Notes: generated by a model not told the origin, from the sequence alone. Positions 42,719-51,211 are shown, counted from the first letter of the stretch. The stretch is 64,000 nucleotides of DNA from an uncultured Flavobacteriales bacterium (GCA_937876195.1 CALEIK010000023.1:186001-250000); one strand, 5' to 3'. Made by a program: numbers and translations.

Positions 42719-43402
42719 ATGGCGATTACACAAGAAAATTTTTCATTCTTAAAGGAATTAGCAAAGAACAACAACCGCGACTGGTTCACAAAGAATAAAG
42801 CCAACTATCTAAAGCAGCACGAAAATATCATTTCTTTTGCAGACGAGTTGCTAGCCAAGCTCAATCAGCACGACACCATAGAAACGCTCAACGGAAAAAA
42901 AAGCCTCTATCGAATCTATCGCGATGTTCGTTTTTCATCGGACAAATCACCGTACAAAACACATTGGGCTGGAGGTTTTTCACGTGCCACCAAAAAACTA
43001 AGAGGTGGCTACTATTTCCAACTTGCTCCAAACAACAATTCTTTTATTGCCGCGGGTTTCTGGGCACCAAACAAGGAAGACTTACAACGTATTCGCGAAG
43101 AAATTGCCGTCGATGCAGATGAACTAAGAACCATTTTAGCCGATAAGAATTTCGTTAAAACGTTTGGGAAACTAGAAGGCGAACAGTTGAAAAGCGCTCC
43201 AAAAGGATTTGACAAGGAACACCCCAATATTGATTTGTTGAGATTCAAACAATTCATTGTGACCAAAAATTTCTCGGATAAAGAAGTTTTGAGTGACAAT
43301 TTTGCAGAATTGGTCAACGAAACCTTCAAAAATATACGTCCATTTTTTGACTATATGAGTGAGGTTTTGACAACGGATAGCAATGGAAACTCAATTGTGT
43401 AA
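42719..43402 (+). CDS. DUF2461 / TIGR02453 family protein
   Basis: A 227-residue cytoplasmic protein of the DUF2461 family. Typical segments are NNRDWFTKNKANYLKQ (about 17-32), SLYRIYRDVRFSSDKSPYKTHWAG, GGYYFQLAPNNNSFIAAGFW, and LLRFKQFIVTKNFSDKEVL. Biochemical function is not established. It begins two bases after the stop of the ketosynthase-like gene, so it is in the same transcript, perhaps only as a passenger. A weak hairpin follows it. Confidence 0.88.
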   Translation: MAITQENFSFLKELAKNNNRDWFTKNKANYLKQHENIISFADELLAKLNQHDTIETLNGKKSLYRIYRDVRFSSDKSPYKTHWAGGFSRATKKLRGGYYFQLAPNNNSFIAAGFWAPNKEDLQRIREEIAVDADELRTILADKNFVKTFGKLEGEQLKSAPKGFDKEHPNIDLLRFKQFIVTKNFSDKEVLSDNFAELVNETFKNIRPFFDYMSEVLTTDSNGNSIV

Positions 43403-43453
43403 CTTCTTTCTTGAGTTCACCCAACCAAAAAGTGATACCCATCGTCAAAAGAC

Positions 43454-43479
43454 TATAGACAAAAAGGTCTAATTTTTTA
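43454..43479 (+). terminator. Weak terminator-like hairpin after the dar operon
   Basis: TAGAC (43456-43460) pairs with GTCTA (43467-43471) around six bases, followed by a T run. The stem has only five pairs. Confidence 0.3.
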
Positions 43480-43515
43480 ATTGTATATTTAGTACTCATT
43501 TTAAAACAACTACTT

Positions 43516-44154
43516 ATGAAAACAAACACTACGAAAATTTTAGTTGCTGCGCTTGCCGTATTCTTTACTGCAGGTCTAATCAACGCACAGGTGACTCACG
43601 ATGTCGCTACGAGCGGCTCGAGTTTTAGTCCAGCAAATATTACGATTGACTTAGGAGATACTGTTCGTTGGACAAATACTGGCGGAACCCACAATGTAAA
43701 TGGTACCACTGCAACTTTCCCTTCAAATCCTGAATCATTTGGGAATGCACTTGGAGCTGGTTGGGTTTTTAGCCACAAGTTCACTACTGTCGGTAGTTAC
43801 GGCTACCGTTGTGATGCACATTTTGGTGGAGGAATGGTGGGTACAATCAACGTTGTAGATCCAAGTGCATCCGTTGAAACGATTGCTGAACAAAGCAAAG
43901 GAAACATGAACATCTACCCAATTCCAGCGTCAAGCGAATTAACAATTGAACTGCCAAGTTCAGCACTAAGCGAATCTGACGAACTGGAATTACGTGTATT
44001 TGATCTGAATGGAAAGGAAGTACTACGTCAAATTAAAATTTCTGGTACAATGGTTAAGTTAAGTACACTAGGATTAGAAAATGGTATGTACATTATCAAC
44101 CTTATGGACGGATCAACGAAACTTGAAAGTCAAACTATAAGTATTCAAAAATAA
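43516..44154 (+). CDS. Secreted cupredoxin (plastocyanin/azurin-like) with type A T9SS sorting domain
   Basis: A 212-residue exported blue-copper-type protein. The signal peptide MKTNTTKILVAALAVFFTAG is cut near INAQ. The cupredoxin domain (about 26-114) has a full set of copper ligands: H59 in GGTHNV, then C99, H102 and M107 in YRCDAHFGGGMVG. The tail (about 132-212: MNIYPIPASSELTIEL, LRVFDLNGKEV, ENGMYIINL) is a type A sorting domain, so the copper domain is expected on the cell surface or outside. Its electron partner is unknown. It has its own terminator. Confidence 0.9.
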   Translation: MKTNTTKILVAALAVFFTAGLINAQVTHDVATSGSSFSPANITIDLGDTVRWTNTGGTHNVNGTTATFPSNPESFGNALGAGWVFSHKFTTVGSYGYRCDAHFGGGMVGTINVVDPSASVETIAEQSKGNMNIYPIPASSELTIELPSSALSESDELELRVFDLNGKEVLRQIKISGTMVKLSTLGLENGMYIINLMDGSTKLESQTISIQK

Positions 44155-44157
44155 TAC

Positions 44158-44200
44158 CTGACAGTCCGTCCATCTAAATTGGACGGACTGCTTTTTTTTT
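44158..44200 (+). terminator. Rho-independent terminator of the cupredoxin gene
   Basis: Eleven-base stem CAGTCCGTCCA (44162-44172) / TGGACGGACTG (44180-44190) with a T tract to 44200. The T tract ends exactly where the next gene's ATG begins. Confidence 0.9.
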
Positions 44201-44737
44201 ATGTCCGCAACAACACCTCCCATTTACAAAACTTTTGAAACCGAGCGGCTATTTCTGCGACCCACGAACAGTGAGGATGCAGAATTCATTTACAACCTAA
44301 TGCACACACCAAAATGGATTAAGTTCATAGGAGATAGAAATGTGCACTCAGTGGAGGCTGCGGCATGGTACATTGAAAATAAAATTCAATCACAGCTCAA
44401 AAAATTAGGTTTTTCTAATTACACTGCCATCCGAAAAGCTGACGGTGAAAAAATTGGCACGTGTGGTTTGTATGATAGAGAAGGCTTAGAAGGTGTAGAT
44501 CTGGGATTTGCTTTTTTGCCAGAATACGAAGGTCAAGGGTATGGATATGAAACTGCAAATCGAATCAAAGAAGCAGGGTTGAATGAATTCAATTTAAAAA
44601 CGCTCAATGCGATTACGCTTCCTGATAATGTTGTTTCACAAAGATTACTCATGAAGCTAGGCTTTAAATTCGTCTCGATGATCAATGTTCCAAATGACGA
44701 TGAAGAACTTATGCTTTACCAGATTCGGAAAGTCTAA
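44201..44737 (+). CDS. GNAT N-acetyltransferase (RimJ/RimL-like)
   Basis: A 178-residue acetyl-CoA dependent acetyltransferase. The order is typical for RimJ/RimL-type members: ETERLFLRPTNSEDAEFIY (about 13-31), GTCGLYDREGLEGVDLGFAF, the acetyl-CoA loop EYEGQGYGYETA (about 109-120), and DNVVSQRLLMKLGFK. The substrate is unknown. Its ATG directly follows the T tract of the upstream terminator, so there is no room for a separate leader, and expression would depend on read-through or on a promoter inside the upstream gene. Confidence 0.88.
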   Translation: MSATTPPIYKTFETERLFLRPTNSEDAEFIYNLMHTPKWIKFIGDRNVHSVEAAAWYIENKIQSQLKKLGFSNYTAIRKADGEKIGTCGLYDREGLEGVDLGFAFLPEYEGQGYGYETANRIKEAGLNEFNLKTLNAITLPDNVVSQRLLMKLGFKFVSMINVPNDDEELMLYQIRKV

Positions 44738-44863
44738 ACAACTTAATTGGTGTTATAGAAACAATAAAATACTGGGGAAACAGTTAAACAAGCCCAATAA
44801 ATCACTTTGGAATACAAGAATAGAATTAAATATTAACTCATAATCGCTTATTTATCAATTAGT

Positions 44864-44895
44864 AGTTGTAGATTCAGCTAATTGAATTTTCAACT
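44864..44895 (+). promoter_or_regulatory. 32-base interrupted palindrome in the leader of the CxxC cargo gene
   Basis: AGTTG-N3-ATTCA-N6-TGAAT-N3-CAACT is symmetric around its centre and ends 14 bases before the ATG at 44910. It could be an operator or an RNA hairpin. Confidence 0.3.
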
Positions 44896-44909
44896 AAAAA
44901 ACACAACTC

Positions 44910-46955
44910 ATGAAAAAACATTTACTCTTAGGAATTGGTCTATTGCTTTCTGCTTCCAGTTTCTCTCAATCATTCTCTGACGATTTCGAATCGTACACGC
45001 CAGGAACCTATTTAGGTGTTTCATCAGCTGATTGGACGACTTGGACGGCAGGACAAGAAGGAGGCGCTGAAGATGTTACGATTACCACTGCGAATGCTTC
45101 AAGCGGCTCAAATTCCATCTATTTTTCTTCTGTAGCTGGCAATGGCGGACCACAAGATGTCGTGCTTCCTTTTGATCAAATTTACAATTCTGGAAACTTT
45201 TCTTTCGAAGCAAATTTCTATGTTGAAACAAACAAAGGAGCGTACTTTAATCTACAAGGAACACTTGTTGCTGGTCAGATCTGGGCGTTAGATTGTTACA
45301 TGCTTCAAGATGGAACAATGAAATTGTCAAATCAAGGAACACCATACATCAATGCAAATTACCCAAATGCACAATGGTTCAACCTTCGTATAGATATGGA
45401 TTTGACCTCAAATGTTTGGGAGCTATTTATCAATAACGTTTCGCAAGGATCTTTCTCAAATCCAACTGGTCAGATAGGAATACTAGATTTGTATCCTGTA
45501 AACCCAACTGCTGAAGGAGGAAACGGTGTCTCGGGTTTCTATGTTGACGATGTAAGTTATGCAGCTGTACCTGCAACATTACCACCAGTAAATGGTGGGG
45601 TTACATTTGTAGAACAACTGGGAGGTATTGCTGGATTATCTTCCGATGTCACTGCTACAGTAAGAAATTTAGGAACTGATCCTATTACTTCATTTGATAT
45701 CACATATGACTATGACGGGAACCAAATAAATGAAAGTGTTGGTCCAATTTCACTCGCATCTCTTGATACATACGAGCACACTTTTGCAACATCTACATTG
45801 GTTGCAGCAGGAAGTAACACACTCACTGTAACTGTTTCAAATGTGAACGGTGCTGGTCCCGATGCTGATCCGAGTGATGATTCAAAATCAATTACTGTAA
45901 ACCCAATTGTACCTGCTACTGGAAAAATGGTAGTTGGAGAAGAAGGAACTGGAACTTGGTGTCAATGGTGCCCACGTGGTGCAGTTTATATGGATTTATT
46001 TGAACAAGAATACGGTCCATATTGGGCAGGAATTGCTGTTCATAATGGTGACCCAATGGTTGTAGCTGAATATGATACTGGTATGGGGACAATGATTTCT
46101 GGCTATCCTAGTGCTGTAGTAGATAGAGGAATTGCTGTAGACCCTTCCGCAATGAATGCAGATTTCTTGACAAGATTACAGACACCACCAACTGCATTTA
46201 TAGAGAATGGAGCAAACTGGGATTCAGGAACACGTACACTGGACGTGTCAATATCTGTTGATTTTCAAGCAGCAGCAAACAACAACTATAAAATTGCATG
46301 TGTATTGACTGAAGATGGTGTAACTGGAACAACTGGTTATGCACAATCAAATGCCTACGCTGGAGGTGGAAATGGAGTTATGGGAGGCTATGAATTATTA
46401 GCCAATCCAGTACCTGCTGCACAAATGGTTTATGATCATGTTGCAAGAGAAATACAACCATCTTTCGGTGGATTGACTTCAAGTTTCCCTGCCACAGTCG
46501 CAAGTGGAGAAGTGCACGTGGTTAATTTCAGTTTTGTTCTGCCAGCAGGATGGAATGAAGATAACATACACATTATTGGATTGTTGATTGCACCAAATGG
46601 AACAATTGATAACGCTGGAAAAGAAACAATTGCAGATGCCGTAGCTAACGGTTACGTTGATGGATCTACAGCAGACATCGTTGAATCTGATTTAGAGCAA
46701 GTGGATGCAGTATTCGCAATCTATCCAAATCCAGCTTCTACAGAAGCAACAATTGCTATCAATTTGACAAAAGAATCTAATGTTGACCTGAAAGTGACAG
46801 ATGCTGCTGGAAAGGAAGTTGCAAACAAAAATTATGGTTCAATGAACGGTTCTTCTACTGTAATGTTGAATACAGCAGAACTGGATGCAGGAGTTTACCT
46901 TGTTCAATTAACAGTAAACAATGAGGTAATGATTAAACGACTAATTGTTGAATAA
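44910..46955 (+). CDS. Secreted protein with thioredoxin-like CxxC motif (Omp28-like) and type A T9SS sorting domain
   Basis: A 681-residue exported protein. The signal peptide (MKKHLLLGIGLLLSASSFSQ) is followed by a lectin-like beta domain (FSDDFESYTPGTYLG to about residue 220) and a CARDB-like beta domain (about 230-330). An Omp28/thioredoxin-like domain follows, with CQWC at C351 and C354 in GTGTWCQWCPRGAVYMDLFE and the cis-proline-like SGYPSAVVDRG. The last 75 residues (FAIYPNPASTEATIAI, LKVTDAAGKEV, DAGVYLVQLTV) are a type A sorting domain. It may be a surface redox or metal-handling protein; this is inferred from the CxxC only. Confidence 0.83.
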   Translation: MKKHLLLGIGLLLSASSFSQSFSDDFESYTPGTYLGVSSADWTTWTAGQEGGAEDVTITTANASSGSNSIYFSSVAGNGGPQDVVLPFDQIYNSGNFSFEANFYVETNKGAYFNLQGTLVAGQIWALDCYMLQDGTMKLSNQGTPYINANYPNAQWFNLRIDMDLTSNVWELFINNVSQGSFSNPTGQIGILDLYPVNPTAEGGNGVSGFYVDDVSYAAVPATLPPVNGGVTFVEQLGGIAGLSSDVTATVRNLGTDPITSFDITYDYDGNQINESVGPISLASLDTYEHTFATSTLVAAGSNTLTVTVSNVNGAGPDADPSDDSKSITVNPIVPATGKMVVGEEGTGTWCQWCPRGAVYMDLFEQEYGPYWAGIAVHNGDPMVVAEYDTGMGTMISGYPSAVVDRGIAVDPSAMNADFLTRLQTPPTAFIENGANWDSGTRTLDVSISVDFQAAANNNYKIACVLTEDGVTGTTGYAQSNAYAGGGNGVMGGYELLANPVPAAQMVYDHVAREIQPSFGGLTSSFPATVASGEVHVVNFSFVLPAGWNEDNIHIIGLLIAPNGTIDNAGKETIADAVANGYVDGSTADIVESDLEQVDAVFAIYPNPASTEATIAINLTKESNVDLKVTDAAGKEVANKNYGSMNGSSTVMLNTAELDAGVYLVQLTVNNEVMIKRLIVE

Positions 46956-46973
46956 TTCAACCAATAATTCATG

Positions 46974-47003
46974 AGAAGGGCGGCCGGTGGTCGCCCTTTT
47001 TAG
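46974..47003 (+). terminator. Rho-independent terminator
   Basis: Stem AAGGGCG (46976-46982) / CGCCCTT (46992-46998) with a GC-rich loop and a T tract, after the CxxC cargo gene. Confidence 0.85.
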
Positions 47004-47038
47004 TTCAGACCATCCATTTTTTCGTATCTTTAAGACCT

Positions 47039-48070
47039 ATGGATTTTATTGATATTGAATACAAAAAACCTACCTACAGAATAAAAGCGCCGTTGCGAGA
47101 ACATTTACGTCTCTATTCTCGTCTTACTAAATTACCTATCTCATACGATGATTTACTTCGTTTTCAGGATTTGATTCCTTTAACCGATCGAAATGGAAAT
47201 GAAACCCTTTGGTTTGGGGCAATATATAACGAAAGTGACAATGAATTTTTTCACGGTGAGCTCATAAAAATTTACCAAATGCTTGTGGCCGATGGTGATG
47301 TTATTCCCTATCTGCGCGTAGAGAGTATTGATTTTTGTTCTTTTGGGAATTCCAGACCATTTCGCATTAAGATAATCAATGAGATCAATGATAATCACGA
47401 TTATTTTTACGTAAAGAAGGCAGATGCTTCTAGGATTTATGGTCTCGAGTTAGAAGAAATATTTTCCCCCGATAAAGTATCGTATTTTGTGAATGAGATG
47501 ACTTTGATTGAAGATCATATCGTCGGCATTCCATGCGACGAATTTATTAAGAAAAATAAAAAAATTAAAATTGAGAATCGTTTGCGTTTTGCAAAGGAGT
47601 TTGTGAAATTCAACGAACGGTGCTTTACACGATTGCTCGGCGATATGCGTGCCTATAACTTTGTGGTTGAGATTACCCAAGATTTCGACAATATTCAATA
47701 CCGACTTCGGGCAATGGATTTTGATCAGCAAAGTTTTGAAGGTAGAAAAAATATCTATCTGCCCCAATACTACAAAGACAACATCGAACTTGTGGCACTG
47801 GCTCAGGAACTTATGTCTACAGAAGTTGCCGAACAATACATGAAGCAAGAACGTGTTGCTATGCGGAAACGGTTTTTAGCTGCAAAACAGCGAACAAAAA
47901 GTCTCCTTCGAAGAATGAAAAGAGATACTGTCTCATCGAAAGAACACATTTCCTTGTTGGGAAAAGAACTTGCCGATTACCACAATGATGACCGCTTTCT
48001 ATCACTCAAAACGATGGGCGACATATTGACACTTCATTTGGAACTAAAATTAGGTGTAAATATTTTTTAA
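47039..48070 (+). CDS. Unrecognised cytoplasmic protein with protein-kinase-like motifs
   Basis: A 343-residue protein with no signal peptide. I do not recognise a family, but a kinase-like motif order is visible: a lysine pair K126/K127 after a strand (DYFYVKKADA), then LLGDMRAYNFVVE with D202 and N207 (like the catalytic loop HGDxxxxN), then RAMDFDQQSFEG with D227 (like DFG). This order is found in protein kinases and in small-molecule phosphotransferases and also in inactive relatives. The N-terminal 100 residues are unlike a glycine-rich loop. The C-terminus is basic and helical (MRKRFLAAKQRTKSLLRRMK). The gene stands between a terminator and a YciI-like gene. Confidence 0.6.
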   Translation: MDFIDIEYKKPTYRIKAPLREHLRLYSRLTKLPISYDDLLRFQDLIPLTDRNGNETLWFGAIYNESDNEFFHGELIKIYQMLVADGDVIPYLRVESIDFCSFGNSRPFRIKIINEINDNHDYFYVKKADASRIYGLELEEIFSPDKVSYFVNEMTLIEDHIVGIPCDEFIKKNKKIKIENRLRFAKEFVKFNERCFTRLLGDMRAYNFVVEITQDFDNIQYRLRAMDFDQQSFEGRKNIYLPQYYKDNIELVALAQELMSTEVAEQYMKQERVAMRKRFLAAKQRTKSLLRRMKRDTVSSKEHISLLGKELADYHNDDRFLSLKTMGDILTLHLELKLGVNIF

Positions 48071-48103
48071 AAAATCGTACATTAGATTTCTAATCTATAA
48101 AAA

Positions 48104-48559
48104 ATGAAACATATACTTTCCATTTTTCTAATTGGATTTTACTCAACTGTTTTTTCGCAGCCTGATAATCCTAATTATAACGATTCATTAGCAAAATTGT
48201 ACAATGCCGATGATTATGGCATGAAGAGTTATTTCTTCGTTCTGTTATCCACGGGGGACAATACTACAACAACACCCGAATTCCGCGATAGTTGTTTTAG
48301 AAGTCATATGAACAATATAAACTTACTGGTAGACGAAAAGAAGTTAATTGTAGCTGGACCATTTGGAAAAAACGATGCTCAAATGCGTGGACTGTTTATT
48401 ATTGACGCTGAGAATGAGGAAGAAGTGCTTGAATTGCTTAAAAACGATGCCGCCATACAGGAAGGTATTCTAAATGCTCAAATTGTTCCTTGGTACGGTT
48501 CAGCAGCACTTCCTGCTTATTTAGAGGTATCCGATCAAGTCTGGAAAAAATCTCCATAA
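48104..48559 (+). CDS. Secreted YciI-like protein
   Basis: A 151-residue protein with a signal peptide (MKHILSIFLIGFYSTVFSQ) before a YciI-like ferredoxin-fold domain (about 42-135): YFFVLLSTG, the helix RSHMNNINLLVDEKKLIVAGPF with the characteristic histidine, and GLFIIDAENEEEVLELL. YciI proteins are usually cytoplasmic; here export to the periplasm is predicted. The substrate is unknown. It starts 33 bases after the kinase-like gene and may be co-transcribed with it; a terminator follows. Confidence 0.8.
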   Translation: MKHILSIFLIGFYSTVFSQPDNPNYNDSLAKLYNADDYGMKSYFFVLLSTGDNTTTTPEFRDSCFRSHMNNINLLVDEKKLIVAGPFGKNDAQMRGLFIIDAENEEEVLELLKNDAAIQEGILNAQIVPWYGSAALPAYLEVSDQVWKKSP

Positions 48560-48597
48560 AAAAAAGCACCTGCATTTTATAAATGAGGTGCTTTCGT
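48558..48597 (+). terminator. Rho-independent terminator (convergent genes)
   Basis: Stem AAAGCACCT (48563-48571) / AGGTGCTTT (48586-48594) with extra pairing in the loop. It has an A tract on one side and a short T run on the other, between convergent genes. Confidence 0.7.
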
Positions 48598-48618
48598 TTG
48601 AATCAAATTCAAGAGTGT

Positions 48619-50688
48619 TTAGAACGTACTTACACGTTGTAAAATACCAGTGGTCAAATCACGAATTAAAAATATTCCTTGAAAATCAAAATCAATTTTG
48701 GTTGTTCCATTTGAAGATTTAACCAACTTACCGTCCATCGAATAAATCTCAACTTCAGAATCATAAGCAAGTACAATTTGCTTGTTTGTTCCATCGTAGA
48801 ACGCGTAACCGAAATCTGCGCTCACCGCTATATAGCCATGATTTTTAAACTTCCCATCCCTGTCATACGTTTTCAGGTTGTAATAATTCACTCCTGGATG
48901 TGGTCTATCATGCACAAATCGATAATTCAACTCATCTTGTGAATCACCCGCAGCTTCAACGCTACCAATAGGTTTCAAGTCCGTGCTAGAAGCCATGTGA
49001 CTTACCACAAAATGTGAGGTGTTATCCTCAGAAGCAGTATTCCAACTAAGGTTTACTACGCCGTTTTTATAACTTCCTTCAAACCCCTCTAATTCTGCAG
49101 GAAGTGGAGAAGAACAAGTCATTGCATTAGGCACCGTGTTTGCTCCATCTGCTGTGCACCCAACATTATTCCAAGCTCCAAACTCTCCATCGGCAAATGT
49201 TTTCATCGACACACTACAATCCGTATTACCCGCAGTACAAAATGAAAAATCTCCTACAGTTAAAGTAAAACAAACTGTATAGTCAAATGTATTTGTAGCA
49301 CACGCTGGGAAATTTCCATCGCCATAAGCGTTATCAGGATCAACAGGGTCTGGTGCACAGTTTCCAGTCAACGGATCATAGGATGATAAAAAGTACCAAC
49401 CTGCCGGCATTGCTGTACCAGCTGGGTAATAACCATTCACATTATAAACTGCACTACCAGCAGGAAACCAGTTCCAAGTTCCTGATGCGGTTCCAGAACA
49501 TGCATTCCATTGGCAAGGCGGTCCTGGCGGGCATGGCTGAATAACTCCATTAACATTCAATGGTGTTGTAACATTCACAGGCATACCTTGGGCATTAAAA
49601 GAAGAAGCATCCCAGCAATCTCCAAAGGTAGGAACAAAGGCTCCAATATAATTACAATTGAATTGTTGCCAATCTGTTACCGTGTAACAAAATGTTACAT
49701 CTTCACCCGGTTCGTAGGGTCCAGCAAGCGGAGAACCTAAAGAAGTTGCCGTTACAGTCAATGAATTATTCGTGTTACATGCACTATTGTCTGGATTTTG
49801 TGTAATACACAAGTCAAAATCGCCTTCATCACCAGTTGCATCAGATACAACAATGGTATACGAAGTATTTGCAGCGATAGGTAAAGCATTTGCTGTAGCC
49901 GTGCCGCCTGCTCCTTCTGTACAATTAACAATTGTCCATGGACCAACACAAGAAACACCTGTAAACAGTGTGAATTCAGGATTGCTCAAATCGCCACTAA
50001 TCATACTAATATCAATCGTCGCTGCAGTTGCTCCTGTCGTAAATTGGTACCAAACTGCAGGATTCAACTGATCTTCACAACCACTTCCTGTAAAGTCCAG
50101 TCCAGGTGTAGCACCGTTGTTACAATCGGTAACGCATGCCGCAGCTCCACCAACTGCATTGAGAGGGATAACTTCCGCGTCCACGCATTCTTCATTGTCC
50201 ACACAGTTTACAACTACCAGTGGATTATCTACACAAACGGTAATTGTCCCTGCTGTACTATTTCCATCTGATGAAACGACAATCCAATAAGTATCTCCAG
50301 GAATCAAACCAGTACTTGTACCAGAAATAACTGTGTAATTTCCATTTTGATCAAAACAATCCTCTAAAAAGAGTGCTCCTCCACACGTATTATCGCTCGA
50401 ACTAATGACCAAGTATTCAGGTCTCCACCCGCTTGAAGTAGCTGTTACAGTTATATCTGCTGTGCCGCCTTGAGCTGTAAATTGAAACCACGTATCGAAG
50501 GTTCCGTCTTCACACCCACCAGCCGCTAAAGCGTTCGTATTACTTGGCGCAACAGTTGGGCATCCCGTTCCATCCAAGTTAGGAACATTAATCGCAGAAG
50601 CACAGTCATCCTGTGCAAATGTAGTTCCAGCAGTTACAGTTAGGATTGTTGCAAGTAGCCAGAAGTTCTTTGTAAAAATTCTTTTCAT
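48619..50688 (-). CDS. Cysteine-rich secreted protein with degenerate T9SS type A tail
   Basis: A 689-residue exported protein. The signal peptide MKRIFTKNFWLLATILTVTA is cut near TFAQ. Two copies of a domain of about 130 residues follow (WFQFTAQGGTADITVTATS, then VWYQFTTGATAATIDISMIS), resembling PPC-like beta-sandwich domains of Bacteroidota surface proteins. Next is a cysteine- and proline-rich middle (PCPPGPPCQWNACSG), and the last 100 residues match a T9SS tail pattern (VEIYSMDGKLVKSS, FQGIFLIRDLTTG), though the PNP motif is missing. About thirty cysteines suggest disulfides. It lies 29 bases downstream of a small secreted protein gene in the same direction. Confidence 0.78.
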   Translation of the reverse strand: MKRIFTKNFWLLATILTVTAGTTFAQDDCASAINVPNLDGTGCPTVAPSNTNALAAGGCEDGTFDTWFQFTAQGGTADITVTATSSGWRPEYLVISSSDNTCGGALFLEDCFDQNGNYTVISGTSTGLIPGDTYWIVVSSDGNSTAGTITVCVDNPLVVVNCVDNEECVDAEVIPLNAVGGAAACVTDCNNGATPGLDFTGSGCEDQLNPAVWYQFTTGATAATIDISMISGDLSNPEFTLFTGVSCVGPWTIVNCTEGAGGTATANALPIAANTSYTIVVSDATGDEGDFDLCITQNPDNSACNTNNSLTVTATSLGSPLAGPYEPGEDVTFCYTVTDWQQFNCNYIGAFVPTFGDCWDASSFNAQGMPVNVTTPLNVNGVIQPCPPGPPCQWNACSGTASGTWNWFPAGSAVYNVNGYYPAGTAMPAGWYFLSSYDPLTGNCAPDPVDPDNAYGDGNFPACATNTFDYTVCFTLTVGDFSFCTAGNTDCSVSMKTFADGEFGAWNNVGCTADGANTVPNAMTCSSPLPAELEGFEGSYKNGVVNLSWNTASEDNTSHFVVSHMASSTDLKPIGSVEAAGDSQDELNYRFVHDRPHPGVNYYNLKTYDRDGKFKNHGYIAVSADFGYAFYDGTNKQIVLAYDSEVEIYSMDGKLVKSSNGTTKIDFDFQGIFLIRDLTTGILQRVSTF

Positions 50689-50717
50689 TTTAATGTGATT
50701 TTAGATTCAACAACTAA

Positions 50718-51107
50718 TTATTGATTTTCATACACCGGATTACTTGTTCCTGCGTATTTTTCAGCTTCTAATGGAACAAAGTCAACCGCATTTATCGCAT
50801 CATAAGAAGGAAGAAACAGCTTAACATTCTCTGATAGTTGGAGGTAAACATCCTGACTTTGTAAACGCTCGTTTGATGCTTTCGCTAATATTGATTTTTC
50901 AATCAAAGGCTTCATACCAATGACGTTGTATTGGAGTTGAAAAGTGCCCTGAAGCTCCTCATGTAATTGTCGATAGTTTTGTTCTGAAACAAACTTCTCG
51001 TCCAATTCGGAGATATATCCATAAGCCTCCTTATGTTGTCCGAATGAATAGTTTGAGAATAAAAAAAGAAAAATAAATGGCGTAAGAATAAACTTCATCA
51101 TAGTCAT
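50718..51107 (-). CDS. Hypothetical small secreted protein
   Basis: A 129-residue protein with a signal peptide (MTMMKFILTPFIFLFLFSNY, cut near SFGQ). The mature part is charged and helical (EEL, EKSILAKASNERLQSQD) with no cysteines, and no family is recognised. Starts at 51107 and 51098 are both possible; the second gives a tighter signal peptide. It is upstream of the cysteine-rich secreted protein gene with a 29-base gap, so the two probably share a transcript and perhaps a role at the cell surface. Confidence 0.65.
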   Translation of the reverse strand: MTMMKFILTPFIFLFLFSNYSFGQHKEAYGYISELDEKFVSEQNYRQLHEELQGTFQLQYNVIGMKPLIEKSILAKASNERLQSQDVYLQLSENVKLFLPSYDAINAVDFVPLEAEKYAGTSNPVYENQ

Positions 51108-51211
51108 AGTGCATTAAGATTAGACGTAAAATTAACAAAATAAAATATAACAGGCTAATAATTAACCAATTAATCTATCCATACCACACTTTTAACAACT
51201 CTAAAAATCAA

